The position numbers and the translations under genes are program-made. Source: Serripes groenlandicus (lineage: Eukaryota > Mollusca > Bivalvia > Cardiida > Cardiidae). Taken from it: 64,000 bases of DNA. The stretch is from the NCBI GenBank assembly GCA_031761405.1, contig JASEVX010000001.1, forward strand, positions 196,123,706 through 196,187,705. Direction: 5' to 3'. The notes below the pieces were generated by a model that ran no database searches, was not told the DNA's origin, and was given only the letters and a program-made list of their open reading frames with translations. Shown in pieces: positions 43,263 through 54,154 of this stretch. The first letter of the stretch is position 1; each line of letters begins with the position of its first letter.

Positions 43263-45056
43263 ACAAGAGGGCCATGATGGCCCTTGAATCGCTCACCTGA
43301 TTTTTTTTTTTTTTTCACTTTAGCTATATAAGCCTCGCCCCCTGGCAGCCATAGTTTCAGACCAATCAACTTGGCTTGAAGGAATCTGATAGAGGGTCAC
43401 CCTAGGAACATTTCTACAAAATTATTTAAAAATCGGCCAGATACTTTTGGAGGAGAAGATTTTTTAAGTTTTCACTATAGCCATATAATGCAAAATAGCA
43501 AAATAGCCCTGCCTACTGGCGGCCATGTTTTTTGACCAATCAACATGGCTTGAAGGAATCTGAAAGTGGGTCATCCAAGGAACATTTCTACAAAATTATT
43601 TGAAAATCGGGCCGACACTTTTGGAGAAGAAGATTTTTTAAGTTTGCACTATAGCCATATAAGGCAAAATAGCCCGCCCCCCCCCCCCCCCCCCCCCCCC
43701 CCTGGCGGCCATGTTTTTCGACCAATCAACATGGCTTGAAGGAATCTGATAGAGGGTCACCCAAGGAACATTTCTACAAAATCATTTGAAAATCAGCCTG
43801 ACACTTTCGGAGGAGAAGATTTTTTAAGTTTTCACTATAGCCATATAAGGCAAAATAGACCCGCCCCCCTGGCGGCCGTGTTTTTTGACCAATCAACATG
43901 GCTTGAAGGAATCTGGTAGAGGGTCATCCAAGGAACATTTCTACAAAATTATTTGAAAATCTGCCAACCAGTTTGGGAGAAGAAGAATTTTGAAGTTTTT
44001 TTCGTTTCGTTGCCATGGAAACCAGAATTCTGCATGGATCCCTAAAATTTGAAGGAATTCTGGTGAGGTCATTAAGAGGATGCTTTCTGTGAAGTTTCAT
44101 CCCAATTGACCCACTGGTTACTGAGGAGAAGATGTTGAAGATTTTTTAAGTTTTCACTTTGGCCATATAAGGCAAAATAGCCCCGCCCCCCCTGGCGGCC
44201 ATGTTTTTCGACCAATCAACATTGCTTGAAGGAATCTGATAGAGGGTCACCCAAGGAACATTTCTACAAAATTATTTGAAAATCGGCCTGACACTTATGG
44301 AGGAGAAGATTTTTTAAGTTTTCATTATAGCCATAAAAGGCAAAATAGCCCCGCCCCCTGGCGGCCATGTTTTTTGACCAATCAACATGGCTTGAAGGAA
44401 TCTGATAGAGGATCACCCAAGGAACATTTTACAAAATTATTTGAAAATCGGCCTGACACTTTTGGAGGAGAAGATTTTATAAGTTTGCACTATAGCCATA
44501 TAAGGCAAAATAGCCCCGCCCCCCCTGGCGGCCATGTTTTTCGACCAATCAACATGGCTTGAAGGAATCTGATAGAGGGTCACCCAAGGAACATTTCTAC
44601 AAAATTATTTGAAAATCGGCCTTACACTTTCGGAGGAGAAGATTTTTTAAGTTTTCACTATAGCCATATAAGGCAAAATAGCCCCGCCCCCCCTGGCGGC
44701 CATGTTTTTCGACCAATCAACACGGCTTGAAGGAATCTGATAGAGGGTCATCCAAGGAACATTTCTACAAAATTATTTGAAAATCTGCCAACCAATTTGG
44801 GAGAAGAAGAATTTTGAAGTTTTTTCGGTTTCGTTGCCATGGAAACCAGAATTTTGCATGGATCCCAAAAATTTGAAGGAATTCTGGTGAGGTCATTGAG
44901 AGGATGCTTTCTGTGAAGTTTCATCCAAATTGACCCACTGGTTACTGAGGAGAAGAAGTTGACGCACGACGCACGACGGACGCCGGACGCCGGACGCCGG
45001 ACAAAAGGCGATCACAATAACTCACCTTGAGCAAAGCTCAGGTGAGCTAATAAAAA
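43263..45056 (+). mobile_element. HLE-A element 7, long
   Basis: ACAAGAGGGCCATGATGGCC with GCTCACCTGA. Nine or so core units, with the duplicated internal arm (GCCATGGAAACCAGAATT at ~44010 and ~44836) also seen in HLE-A 3 and 4. A poly-C tract at 43674-43702, GACGCACGACG and GACGCCG repeats, and the hairpin CTCACCTTGAGC-AAA-GCTCAGGTGAG, ending CTAATAAAAA. The 62-residue ORF at 44374 is read-through. Confidence 0.85.
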
Positions 45057-45065
45057 CTGGTTTCT

Positions 45066-45245
45066 TTTAATGCAAGTTTTATGCCATTTTTAACATTATT
45101 TTAGTTACAGTATACACTTAATTATAAATGATCCCAGGTTAACATTAAACAAGTACTAGACTAGGAAATATGCCTTGCCAGATGGGCACTAAGCCATAAA
45201 CGCTGCAATCAGGGATCGAACCTTGGTCTTCTGGTCACAAACCCA
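45066..45245 (-). mobile_element. SINE, diverged
   Basis: The minus strand shows AAGGTTCGATCCCTGATTGC (B-box-like), then GCCCATCTGGCAAGGCATAT, TAGTCTAGTACTTGTTTAAT and AATGTTAAAAATGGCATAAA. Same family as 62108-62304. Confidence 0.7.
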
Positions 45246-45337
45246 ACATTCTAATATGGCCTTGGCTAATTCCTAGATAAAGAATTGAAAAAATTCCTAA
45301 AGTTGATATATGATATGTGCCCCAATTTAGTGAAAAA

Positions 45338-45590
45338 TAATTGACCCCGATCATGTGCATATATCATTATTGGCCCCGAACATGTGCATATATCATTATT
45401 GACCCTGAACATGTGCATGTATCAATATTGACCCCGAACACGTGCATATATCATTATTGACCCTGAACATGTGCATGTATCAATATTGACCCCGAACATG
45501 TGCATATATCATTGTTGACCCCCAACATGTGCATATATCATTGTTGACCTTGAACATGTGCATATATCATTGGACCACTTCACTGAAAAA
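45338..45590. repeat. 29-bp minisatellite, eight to nine units
   Basis: ATTATTGACCCCGAACATGT + GCATATATC, alternating CCCCGA/CCCTGA and CATATATC/CATGTATC. Confidence 0.92.
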
Positions 45591-45599
45591 TGGGTAGAA

Positions 45600-45958
45600 T
45601 GTTCGTTTAGGCAGTCTTGCTGTGTAAACAAACATTCAATAGGGTACCATGTCCACCTTTTTTAAAGTGTAGTGGTCCAAATGACGTCAAAAGTCAGCGG
45701 TCAAATAATTTTCACTAAACAGGCACAAGAATCTTCCTGCATTATATCTTCTGCTTCAGGGAAAGATTTATATATTATCAGGGTTCTGAAGAAGCTTGTC
45801 AATCATCATTATTAGCAATAAGCCTTTGATTGATACAGATTACGAAGGATTTTAACAAATCATCATAAAGCTTGAAAGATGGACCTCAAGAGATATATTT
45901 ATAACTGATTAGACCACTACATCATAGATATTTATCTTTATCTCTTTCATACATACAA
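45600..45958. other. Unique stretch
   Basis: No gene or known repeat recognised between the 29-bp array and the dispersed repeat copy 2. Confidence 0.4.
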
Positions 45959-45959
45959 C

Positions 45960-47435
45960 AAGACAAATGTTTGACGCAAAGCATCAAAGAGAAGCCGCAA
46001 TATTTTGTTGCACTTGAAGAAATAAGAAAAAGGAAAATTTAAATTATTTCTCAAACTGTAAAATCATGACTTTAGAGTACTTTTATATTACAAACATTTA
46101 ATATCAATTTTTTGTTAGGCAAAGATATTTAAAAGAACATTTATAGTACATTTTAAGACACTATTTTGTAAACCCTTTACCACATACAACCATTCTGCAA
46201 AGCATTTACTGGTATTCAAAGATAAGGACACTCTCTATAATTGAAAGAACAATCATAATTATAATTGAATGAAGTTGAAAACAATTCTACTTTTGCCACA
46301 ATGTTTTCAAAACATATTTGCTGCAGAGGTGCCTGAAAGTGTCTGTATGAAATACAGTTCAGTTAATCTGATCACACTTTGTTTGAAAGAACCAGAATAT
46401 TTCATTTCATTTAAGTTTTCTTGAAGTTATCTCGAAGTTCACATCACATCTGTGATAAAACATGTTAGAGGCTAAGTAAAATACACCAAACTCATGTTTA
46501 CCGCGATATTCATGAAAAAGCGAATCAACTAGACGGCGTAATTTATCTTGAAACAGATATTTCTGCAATGACAATTGTACTCAAAGTTAACTTTGAATCA
46601 AGTATGTGCAATTATAGACAAAACTTTCAGCGATATTTACGAAAAACAAAATGCATAAATGAATGAAAATGAAAGATGATCGAAAACGACAAAAAAACAT
46701 CTATTAGAAAAGCGACAGACGAAGAATTCATCACGCAACATAGTAAAATAGGAAGATATTATACTGAACATGAAAGTCAGATTATTAAAAACAAAGCAAA
46801 TGAATATGATTGAATATTGAGATGGCATCTATGTGAAAAAACGATAAAAATGAAAATCTATGAATAGACTATAGATGATTTGTACTGTTTTTTGTTTTAG
46901 CTCCTAACTTTATTCGGGAATCAGAGTCGGTGCGTGGCCGCTTACGAAATTTACAAACTGGACTAAATTGAGATCGGTTTTAAACGTATTGGTGAATACA
47001 GACTAAATCTAAAGCGCTGGGGATCCAAAAAGTGGACTAAATATTTAGATTTAGGTTTAGTCAAACATCTAAATTGAAAAGTTCGGTGAATACGGGCCGT
47101 GGCTCTTTCCTCTAATTACTGCGTAATATATCATAGAATGTAAGGAACCAGACTACATTTAGAGGTAACTAATTCAAAAGAATGGTTCTCTATTTTACTG
47201 TTTAGACTAGATACAGTATGAATTTCGCTTAACTAAAATTGTACATACATTAAATTAATATACCGGCCTTTGTCTTTTTTTTAATTTGTAAAACTCACAC
47301 ATGTATATAGAGTGTAAAAGGGGTGTTTCAGAAGTAATTTACCTTATATTAATATACTTAGTAAAGACAAAGAGAAATCCCGATATGTGGTCACACTGGC
47401 AGGTCTTAAAATCTCCTTGGGGTAAATTTCAAAGC
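45960..47435. mobile_element. Dispersed repeat copy 2 (partner of 20940-25560)
   Basis: GACGCAAAGCATCAAAGAGA, ATACAGTTCAGTTAATCTGA, GATGACAATTGTACTCAAAG, GAGATCGGTTTTAAACG and GATATGTGGTCACACTGGCA in the same order as copy 1. It lacks the 2564-bp TIR insertion and ~1 kb from the left part, and contains its own TTAA MITE at 46163-46352. Confidence 0.65.
46163..46352. mobile_element. TTAA MITE
   Basis: TAAACCCTTTACCACATACA with CATTCTGCAAAGC at the left. TTTGCTGCAGAGGTGCCTGA and AGTGTCTGTATGA at the right. Inserted in the dispersed repeat. Confidence 0.7.
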
Positions 47436-47439
47436 ATTC

Positions 47440-47652
47440 CAATAAATCTGGAGCAGATGATTTTGAAAGCTTTAAGGTAAAAGTATTGATGGCTTCTACA
47501 ATTGACAGTAACATTATTGATTAAGGTTAAAACATTGTGGCAAAATTATAAACTTTTGAGAAAGTTCTCCTTTCATTACACTATGTTCAATACTTGTCTG
47601 TTGCATATACATCTAAATGCATCTAACTGCATCTGAAGGTTTGAAAGGGTTA
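47440..47652. mobile_element. TTAA MITE, diverged
   Basis: ATAAATCTGGAGCAGATGAT, ACATTGTGGCAAAATTATAA and AAGGTTTGAAAGGGTTAC at the right end. Confidence 0.6.
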
Positions 47653-47949
47653 CTTATAGGCTCTACAGATATCATTATTAGAGGGATTAAACTGATCTTT
47701 TCCTCACAATATCTCTCTTAATTGCAAACCAAACCCTATGATGTGTGTACTCAAAACAACTGTCTCACTGTGTGCATTCATTTTGAGTTCCTACAGCATA
47801 GGGCTTAAGGGTCAAATATGGGGATAAAAATATGAAATACTCCAATTTCCTATAGCTTTGCGCTCCAATTTAGAAAGCCAAAGTTGCAGTATGCGTACTT
47901 GACTACATGCTCATATCAAACGTTCCTTGCCGTTTCTATACTAAATTAT

Positions 47950-48665
47950 AATAGCCCTTATAGCATATGCGGCCCCGGCTCACATTTCCCTGGCCAGCAG
48001 CGAAGTGCTAGCTTGAAACAAGGCCAGCACTTCACCGTAAGCGCGGGTAGACGGCGAGACCTGCCTTATAGCATATGCGGCCCCGGCTAACATTTCCCCT
48101 ACCAGCAACGGAGTCCTCGCTTTAAACAAGGCCAGCACTAGATGGCGGAACCTGCCGTATAGCATATGCAGCCCCGGCTTACATTTCCCCGGCCAGCAGC
48201 CGAGTGCTTGCTTGAAACAAGGCCAGCACTTTTCCGTAAGCGCGGGTAGACGCCGGGACCTGCCTTATAGCAAATTCAAGCCCGGCTCACATTTTTCCTT
48301 CTAGCAGCCGAATACTTGCTGGAGACAGGGCCAGCACTTCATTGTAAGTGCGGATAGACGCCGGAACCTGCCTTATTGCAAATTTGGCCACGGATCACAT
48401 TTCCCCTACCAGCAGCGGAATGTTCGCTTGAAACAAGGTCAGCACTTTGCCCTAAACGCCAGTAGACGGAGGGACCTGCCTCATAGCAAATTCGCCATGG
48501 CTCACATTTCCCCTACCAGCAGCAGAGTGCTAGATTGAAACAAGGCCAGCACTTCACTGTAAGCGAGTGTAGACGGTGGGACCTGCCTTATAGCAGATGC
48601 GGCCCCGGCTCACATTTCTCCTACCAGAAGCCGATAGCTCGCTTGAAACATGGCCAGCAAAAGAT
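47950..48665. repeat. ~107-bp GC-rich satellite, seven units
   Basis: TTATAGCATATGCGGCCCCG, GCTCACATTTCCCCTACCAG, CAGCGGAGTGCTTGCTTGAA, ACAAGGCCAGCACTTCACCG, TAAGCGCGGGTAGACGCCGG, GACCTGCC, repeated at ~47957, 48065, 48160, 48265, 48372, 48480 and 48588. Clearly richer in GC and CpG than the surroundings. One unit (~48130) lacks part of the middle. ORFs at 47884-48165 are read-through. Confidence 0.92.
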
Positions 48666-49185
48666 TCTGCCGAGTAAAGGGTTTATTTGTTGATTTATGA
48701 TCCTAAAACTGTCCATTTTCCAGTGCTAAATAAAGCACCTCAGAACGCCCAGAATGCACCAGATTGCACCATTGTTTTTAAATATTTACGGGGTGAGGGG
48801 GGCATGCCCGCGGACCCCCCAAGCACAATTATGAATCCACATTAATAGAGGGCTAGCTACACCCCTGGATATAGCAGTTAATCTAACCCATTTTAACATT
48901 CAGACACTTCCACAAGGACATTTTTGAAAACATTGTCGCAACAGGCTGAAATACTCAATGATGAGCAATTTCATTATTAGCCATATTATTTTCAACTCTG
49001 TCCCATAATTATTAGTCGCTACAAGAAGCCGAAGATGATCAAAAACCTAATAGTAAACCCTAAAGTGATTACATATAGGTGATTTTAGATGTTTATCTGA
49101 CTTGAAACAATTAAGAAAAGAACCAACTCTGGTAAATCATTTTGTATAAATAATGAACAGGGTACTTTCGCACTCAATTTATTTC
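48666..49185. other. Mixed stretch with a partial TTAA MITE
   Basis: 48885-49020 has CATTCAGACACTTCCACAAG, ACATTGTCGCAACAGGCTGA and GAGCAATTTCATTATTAGCC, a decayed MITE. The rest (including GGTGAGGGGGGCATGCCCGC at ~48794) is unassigned. Confidence 0.45.
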
Positions 49186-49431
49186 TTACTTGACAATAAT
49201 TCTGACACAGTTTTGTCTAGTGACCTAGTTTTTGACCCAACATGACTCATATTTAGGCTTGACCTAGATACCATCAATACAAACATTCTGACAAATTTTC
49301 AAGCTGCTGAAGCAAAACATGCTGTCTCTAGAATGTTTACAATATTTTTCTTTTATTTGACCTAGTGTACTTGTTTTTTACCAGACATGACCTATTTTCA
49401 AACTTAGCTTAAGTATCATCAAGGCACCGGG

Positions 49432-49607
49432 TCATACAAAAGACTTAAAAAATGGAAGTAATGTCTGCCCTCCTTGGCACTCAGGGTTGCAGGATTAGCA
49501 TTACGACTGACTGGCTGGTGTCAGGATAAATGGACCAGTAGTACTGGTAACTTACCCAGGACATCCAGTGCTATAACTAAAAATTGTTGAAAGCGGCATA
49601 AAAGTAT
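49432..49607 (+). mobile_element. SINE, 5'-truncated
   Basis: GGATTAGCATTACGACTGAC, TGGCTGGTGTCAGGATAAAT, AACTTACCCAGGACATCCAG, and tail AATTGTTGAAAGCGGCATAA. It aligns with 26459-26710. Confidence 0.7.
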
Positions 49608-49765
49608 AACAAGAGCACCGCGTACGGCACAGACGCTCGACGGATAGAAAACAGAAAAAAAGCTGAGCAGAACAAAAAACATTAACCTGACGACCACGCC
49701 GCCGCCGACGACAACGCCAGGGTCATGACAATAGCTCTCGTTTTTTCAAAAGTCGAGCTAAAAAA
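49608..49765 (+). mobile_element. HLE-D, minimal element without tandem core
   Basis: AACAAGAGCACCGCGTACGG with box GCTCGAC at the left. GACGACCACGCCGCCGCCGA and CAGGGTCATGACAATAGCTC in the middle. AGTCGAGCTAAAAA at the right. Only ~158 bp, so ends and GC-rich arm suffice to make a mobile unit. Second copy at 52899-53080. Confidence 0.78.
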
Positions 49766-49805
49766 CAAACAATCAAAATGACAAAGTTTCAACATCATTA
49801 ATCTT

Positions 49806-50058
49806 ACAAGAAACCGCTGAAGACGGTAAGGCCGGATTGTCGGCAATTTGACCTTCAAAATCGAAAAACCAAGGTCAAAGTAACCATAGAAATCAATAGA
49901 ACTTGTTACTGGTTACCTTCAGGCAAAGTTTCAGGTTTGTAACCCTTTCCAGTGCTGAGATTTTGCCTCAACCTGAAACTTTAACCAAAATGTTGACGGA
50001 CAGACGGATGGACATCACAAATCTATAAACCGGAATTGCTAGAGCAATCCGGCCAAAA
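49806..50058 (+). mobile_element. HLE-G
   Basis: ACAAGAAACCGCTGAAGACG with box GGCCGGATTG. Core with GGCAAAGTTTCAGGTTTGTA. GACGGACAGACGGATGGACA. 3' hairpin CCGGAATTGC-TAGA-GCAATCCGG, whose right part CAATCCGGCC is the inverse of the 5' box, then AAAA. Confidence 0.75.
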
Positions 50059-50251
50059 ATGCGGCCTCCAGAGTTTTAACAAAAGTTTCGTTCATTTTAA
50101 CCTTGTGACCTACTTTTTGACCTCACATGACTAAGTTTCAAACATAACCAATATTTGTTGGGGTTGTATGTTCTGAATACACTTTTATAAAGATTGGATA
50201 CAAAATGTTGCCTGTAGAGTGTTCACAAGGCAATTGTTGACAAAGATGGAC

Positions 50252-50572
50252 AAAATGTGATCACGTTTCTTGGAATTCCAATGGTTAAGATGTGGGCCTG
50301 ACAAGGTACAGTCCTATCAAACAGTACTCATATTTACCTTTGACCTCTAAGTGTGACCTTGACATTTGAGGTACAGGCCTTGGTCTTGTGTGTGACACGA
50401 CGCATCATGATGGTGAACGTTTGTGCCATTTTAGTTTCTTGGAAATTCTATGATGGATGGTTAAAATGTGGGCCGGACAAGGTTAGGTGGGACTGAAGGA
50501 TTGACAGACTGACAGATAGTATCGACCAAACCTATAGTCCCCAAACCCATCTCTCACCAGTAGGGGACTAAT
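50252..50572 (+). mobile_element. HLE-F, 3' end with about one and a half core units
   Basis: GTCCTATCAAACAGTACTCA, GACCTCTAAGTGTGACCTTG, GGGCCGGACAAGGTTAGGTG, GACTGACAGATAG, ending CTCACCAGTAGGGGACTAAT. It completes the architecture of the 5' part at 42041. Confidence 0.75.
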
Positions 50573-50785
50573 AAGCATATATACTGCAAACACTTCTTGT
50601 TCGCACCTTATTTTAAAATGTCTGCAAAATTATCTGAACATATCTGTAGGTGACCCTTAAATCCTATGCTGAGGGTATTTAAATTAATCATATCAGTTAG
50701 ACGATTCTTTTGAGTACCCACAACACAGGGTTTTGGTGCATGATAACAGTAACTTTTAGAAGAAAACACTAATTTTACCTTCTCC

Positions 50786-50983
50786 TTAACCCTTTCCCTC
50801 AATCAGATGCTTTCTGACGCCTCTGCAGCAGACAGCTTTTTGAAAACATGGTGACAAAAGAAGAAATTGCTCAAAACAAGCTATTCAATTATTGTACTTT
50901 CATTTAAAGGGAGTTACCAATTTTTTTCTGGTATGTTTTCAAAGTCGTCTGCTGCAGATTTGTTGTAAGTGGGAAAGGGTTAA
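50786..50983. mobile_element. TTAA MITE, first of an abutting pair
   Basis: TTAACCCTTTCCCTCAATCA, CTTTCTGACGCCTCTGCAGC to TTTGTTGTAAGTGGGAAAGG + GTTAA. Shares TTAA 50980-50983 with the next MITE. Confidence 0.82.
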
Positions 50984-51181
50984 CCCCCCTTTCTCACATA
51001 CCACAAATCTGCAGCAGACACATTTTGAAACATTGTGAGCCTTTTCTCCTTTTGACACAATGTTTTCAAATTTTCAGTAATTATAATTTCATTGACAGAG
51101 ATAGTTTCCATATGTTTGCTTATTGCTTAGATGCCTTCAAAGTCATCTGCTGCAGGTTTGCTGTATGTGGGAAAGGGTAAA
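50980..51181. mobile_element. TTAA MITE, second of an abutting pair
   Basis: TTAACCCCCCTTTCTCACAT, ACAAATCTGCAGCAGACACA to TTTGCTGTATGTGGGAAAGG + GTAA. Confidence 0.8.
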
Positions 51182-51235
51182 TCCTATGTTATGGGTATTC
51201 AAAAATTTATTGGGATTGGTTGCATAATTAGAATG

Positions 51236-51470
51236 GAGTGCTCCCCAGAGCACGTGTGTCACCTGCCGGCGCCTTGCCAGAACATTTTAATATTTGACAG
51301 AAAAGGGGCAATAACTCTGATATAAAAATATTTGGATTATCCCCCTATTGTGAACCCAAGAAGTTTCAATCCAATCCTTTGAGTAGAACAAAAGTTATTT
51401 GAAAACGTGACGAAAAAGTGTGACGAAAAAGTGTGACGGACAGACAGACGGACGGACAGACAGACGCAGG
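51236..51470 (+). mobile_element. HLE-H
   Basis: A hairpin GTGCTC-CCCA-GAGCAC lies near the left edge (from ~51238), then box GTGTCACCTG (51256-51265). GGGCAATAACTCTGATATAA and AAGAAGTTTCAATCCAATCC are in the body. A GTGACGGACAGACAGACGG stretch precedes the inverse box CAGGTGACAC (51456-51465) and AATAAAA. It lacks a visible CAAGAG start, so the left edge is uncertain. Confidence 0.65.
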
Positions 51471-51481
51471 TGACACAATAA

Positions 51482-52095
51482 AAGTGTTTATAAGCGGAAA
51501 TAAAAGTATCAGGAAATGAATACATCAAAGCGATATCCTTTTGATCTAAAGAATCTATTTTTTTTCCAATTAGTCAAAACATTGGGAGTCCACTGGAAGC
51601 AGTGATAATTTCAAAATTCTGAGGAAATTTAATGCTTTTCAACATCCAAATGTTTTCTGTGGAAAATTGGCTAGTAAAATATGAATCAATCATCTAAATC
51701 TAATATTCTGTCCTTAATCGTTTTATTGTGCAGACAATAATTTATCAGTCTCTTTGTAATTGTAAACATCTGAAGAAAAGAATATAAAAATCTGCATTAT
51801 TGAAAACAGATGTAATTTTGATATGAAAAGGAAAATATTGCAATTCAGGAAGACATTTGTCTTTCAGAACTATTTCTCTTTTCGGGCTACTGCCTCATTT
51901 ACCTCATGATGATGCAGACGACTTAAAAAGCTATTGTTGAAAATAAATTCAAAATGGGAAGTGTTTCCTTTTTTCCTTAGCAATCTTTCAAGTGTGCATA
52001 CAAAAATCCTACTTATAGTAGCACAAATTTTTACTCAATAATTTAAAAACAAATAGCTATAAAATAATCATATAACAGAAAACCAGCCAAGTGTT
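51482..52095. other. AT-rich unique stretch
   Basis: No gene, RNA or repeat recognised. Confidence 0.4.
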
Positions 52096-52250
52096 GTGTT
52101 TTCAACACTTTCCTACATGCAGATGCATGCCGACACATTTGCAGCAGACAACTTTTGAAAATATTGTGCAAAAGAAGATATGGCTCATTTATATTATATA
52201 AATAAAATATCATTTATTTCAATTTCATTTATTGAGATTTTCAATAACTT

Positions 52251-52477
52251 TGTCTTTCCCCACATATAGACGCTTTCTGACGCCTCTGCAGCAGACGGCT
52301 TTTTGAAAACATAGTGACAAAAGAAGAAATTGCACAAAGCGTGCAATTTCTCCTTTTGCCACAATGTTTTCCACTTTTAGTCATAGGCTATCCATTCAAT
52401 TATAGAAATTTTCTACTTTTTGACAAAATACATTCAAAGTCGTCTGCTGCAGAATTGTCGTATGAGGGAAAGGGTTA
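52251..52477. mobile_element. TTAA MITE
   Basis: TCTTTCCCCACATATAGACG, CTTTCTGACGCCTCTGCAGC; GAAATTGCACAAAGCGTGCAATTTC-type inverted centre; right end GTCGTATGAGGGAAAGGGTT + AA. It abuts a further MITE left end (TTAACTCTTTCCCCACATAA at 52474). A partial MITE precedes it (52103-52250). Confidence 0.8.
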
Positions 52478-52898
52478 ACTCTTTCCCCACATAAACAATC
52501 AGCAGAACACAACTTTGAAAACAATATGAAAAATCTCAATAGATGAAAGTATTTAATAATTGAATAGTGTTGAAAAAACATTGTCATGAGCTATTTCTAT
52601 TGTTGACACACAAATTTTAAATTTCTCCAAAGTTTTCTTCTTTTCTACAGCTGTATCCAAGGCAGATGATAAAAAGATCACACCGATGTCTCCTAAAGTA
52701 TTCTAAATACCCAGACTTATTGATTCTATCTTTAATGGTTGTACCTTTTTCAGGTTTAGTGAGCCACCTTTCCCTCATAAAACAAAATGCAGCATATATC
52801 TTATAAGTATGGAACATCTCTATAAGTAAAAGTCAAATTATCAAATAATGTTGAAAACTGTCATCTGCTGTAGATGCGTCAAACTGTGCCTGCTAGTC
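52474..52898. mobile_element. Two partial TTAA MITEs
   Basis: 52474-52615 (TTAACTCTTTCCCCACATAA, AACATTGTCATGAGC) and 52764-52898 (CACCTTTCCCTCATAAAACA, GTCATCTGCTGTAGATGCGT). The sequence between them is unassigned. Confidence 0.58.
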
Positions 52899-53080
52899 AA
52901 ACAAGAGCACTGCAACGGCACAGACGCTCGACTGATAGGGAGAAAACAGAAAAAAAAAAAGAAAAGCTGAGCTAAACAAAAAACCTTAACCGGACGACCA
53001 CGCCGCCACCGCCGTCGCCACCGCCGACGAGGCCAGGGTCATGACAATAGCTCTCGTTTTTTCAAAAGTCGAGCTAAAAA
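52899..53080 (+). mobile_element. HLE-D, copy 2
   Basis: AACAAGAGCACTGCAACGGC, CAGACGCTCGACTGATAG, an A-run, GACGACCACGCCGCCACCGC, CAGGGTCATGACAATAGCTC, AAAAGTCGAGCTAAAAA. The GCTCGACT / AGTCGAGC pair is 8 bp here. Confidence 0.8.
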
Positions 53081-53141
53081 GGTTCAATTCTCCTATAAAG
53101 CCTTCCTTCAATTATCGTCACCTTTCTAGGTTTCACCTATA

Positions 53142-53364
53142 GCGCTTTCACACATAAAACAAAGACTATAGCAGACGACTTTAAAAATATCTTGGCAAAA
53201 GCATGGAAACTCTTGATAAATTAAATAATATAATATATATGATTGTACATGGACTTAAATAAAGTATGAAATCTTGATAAATAAAAGTATAATTTTGAAT
53301 AGAGTTGAATTTCTTTCATCGGCTGCAGATGTGTCAAAATGCATCTGCAAGTGGGAAAGTCTTC
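53142..53364. mobile_element. TTAA MITE, diverged
   Basis: GCTTTCACACATAAAACAAA and GACTATAGCAGACGAC at the left. GCATCTGCAAGTGGGAAAGT at the right. The middle is replaced by AT-rich sequence. Confidence 0.62.
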
Positions 53365-53390
53365 GAAAAAACCAGGCTAAATGTTGACTT

Positions 53391-53619
53391 TTTCCCTTTC
53401 CCTCATATAGACACTTTCTGACGCCTCTGCAGCAGACAGCTTTTTGAAAACATAGTGACAAAAGGAGAAATTGCACAAAACGTGCAATTTCTCCTTTTGC
53501 TACGATGTTTTCCACTTTTTGTCATAGGTTCTCCATTCAATTATGGAGATGTTCTATGTTTTGACAAAATACGTTCAAAGTCGTCTGCTGCAGAATTGCC
53601 GTATGAGGGAAAGGGTTAA
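53391..53619. mobile_element. TTAA MITE, well preserved
   Basis: CCCTTTCCCTCATATAGACA, CTTTCTGACGCCTCTGCAGC; centre AGAAATTGCACAAAACGTGC / AATTTCTCC; right GCCGTATGAGGGAAAGGGTT + AA. Nearly identical to 4528-4719 and 52251-52477 apart from indels. Confidence 0.85.
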
Positions 53620-53815
53620 GTAATGTACCATTTTCAGGTTTAATGGTAACGCTTTCTCAAATAAAGCAAATCTCTCTAAGTATGATAATTATTGAAAGAA
53701 TTGAAAATATCAGGGCAAATGGAGAGATTACAAGCATTTTCTAATTGCTGATTAGTTTTCAAATTTCTGCTACTGATGCATGAAAATTCTTTTGCAAGTG
53801 TAACTACAGATGTCC

Positions 53816-54140
53816 TGAGTATAAAGACAGTGGAACAACAATTAGGTGGTCCCTTTTTATGAAGAAAATGAGTAATTTAGAATCTACTTCACTGTGCCGT
53901 TGCTATATAGACATGGAATTGAGTATAAAGACAGGTAGTGGAAAAAATTTATGGTCTTTTTTTTTTATGTAAAAAAGGAGTTATTTAGAATCTAGAAGTG
54001 TCGTTGCTATATTTGATGTGTTGTTGCTATAGACATAAGTATAAAGAACGTGGAACAACAATTAGATGGTGCTTATTTATGAAGAAAAGGAGTAATTTAG
54101 AATCTAAATTTGTTGTTGCTTAATTAGACATGGAATTGCT
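53816..54140. repeat. ~105-117-bp tandem repeat, three diverged units
   Basis: GAGTATAAAGACAGTGGAAC, AACAATTAGGTGGTCCCTTT, TTATGAAGAAAATGAGTAAT, TTAGAATCTA, GTTGCTATATAGACATGGAA at ~53816, 53921 and 54038. Confidence 0.82.
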
Positions 54141-54154
54141 ATTCCAATGTAGTT

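Larger units (their letters stand above)
49190..50250 (+). mobile_element. HLE-E-type core units, interrupted by SINE, HLE-D and HLE-G
   Basis: Core segments (GTCTAGTGACCTAGTTTTTG; CCTTGTGACCTACTTTTTGA; GCGGCCTCCAGAGTTTTAAC) at 49196-49431, 49766-49805 and 50059-50250. It is a host for three unrelated insertions within 630 bp. No clear own ends. Confidence 0.65.
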
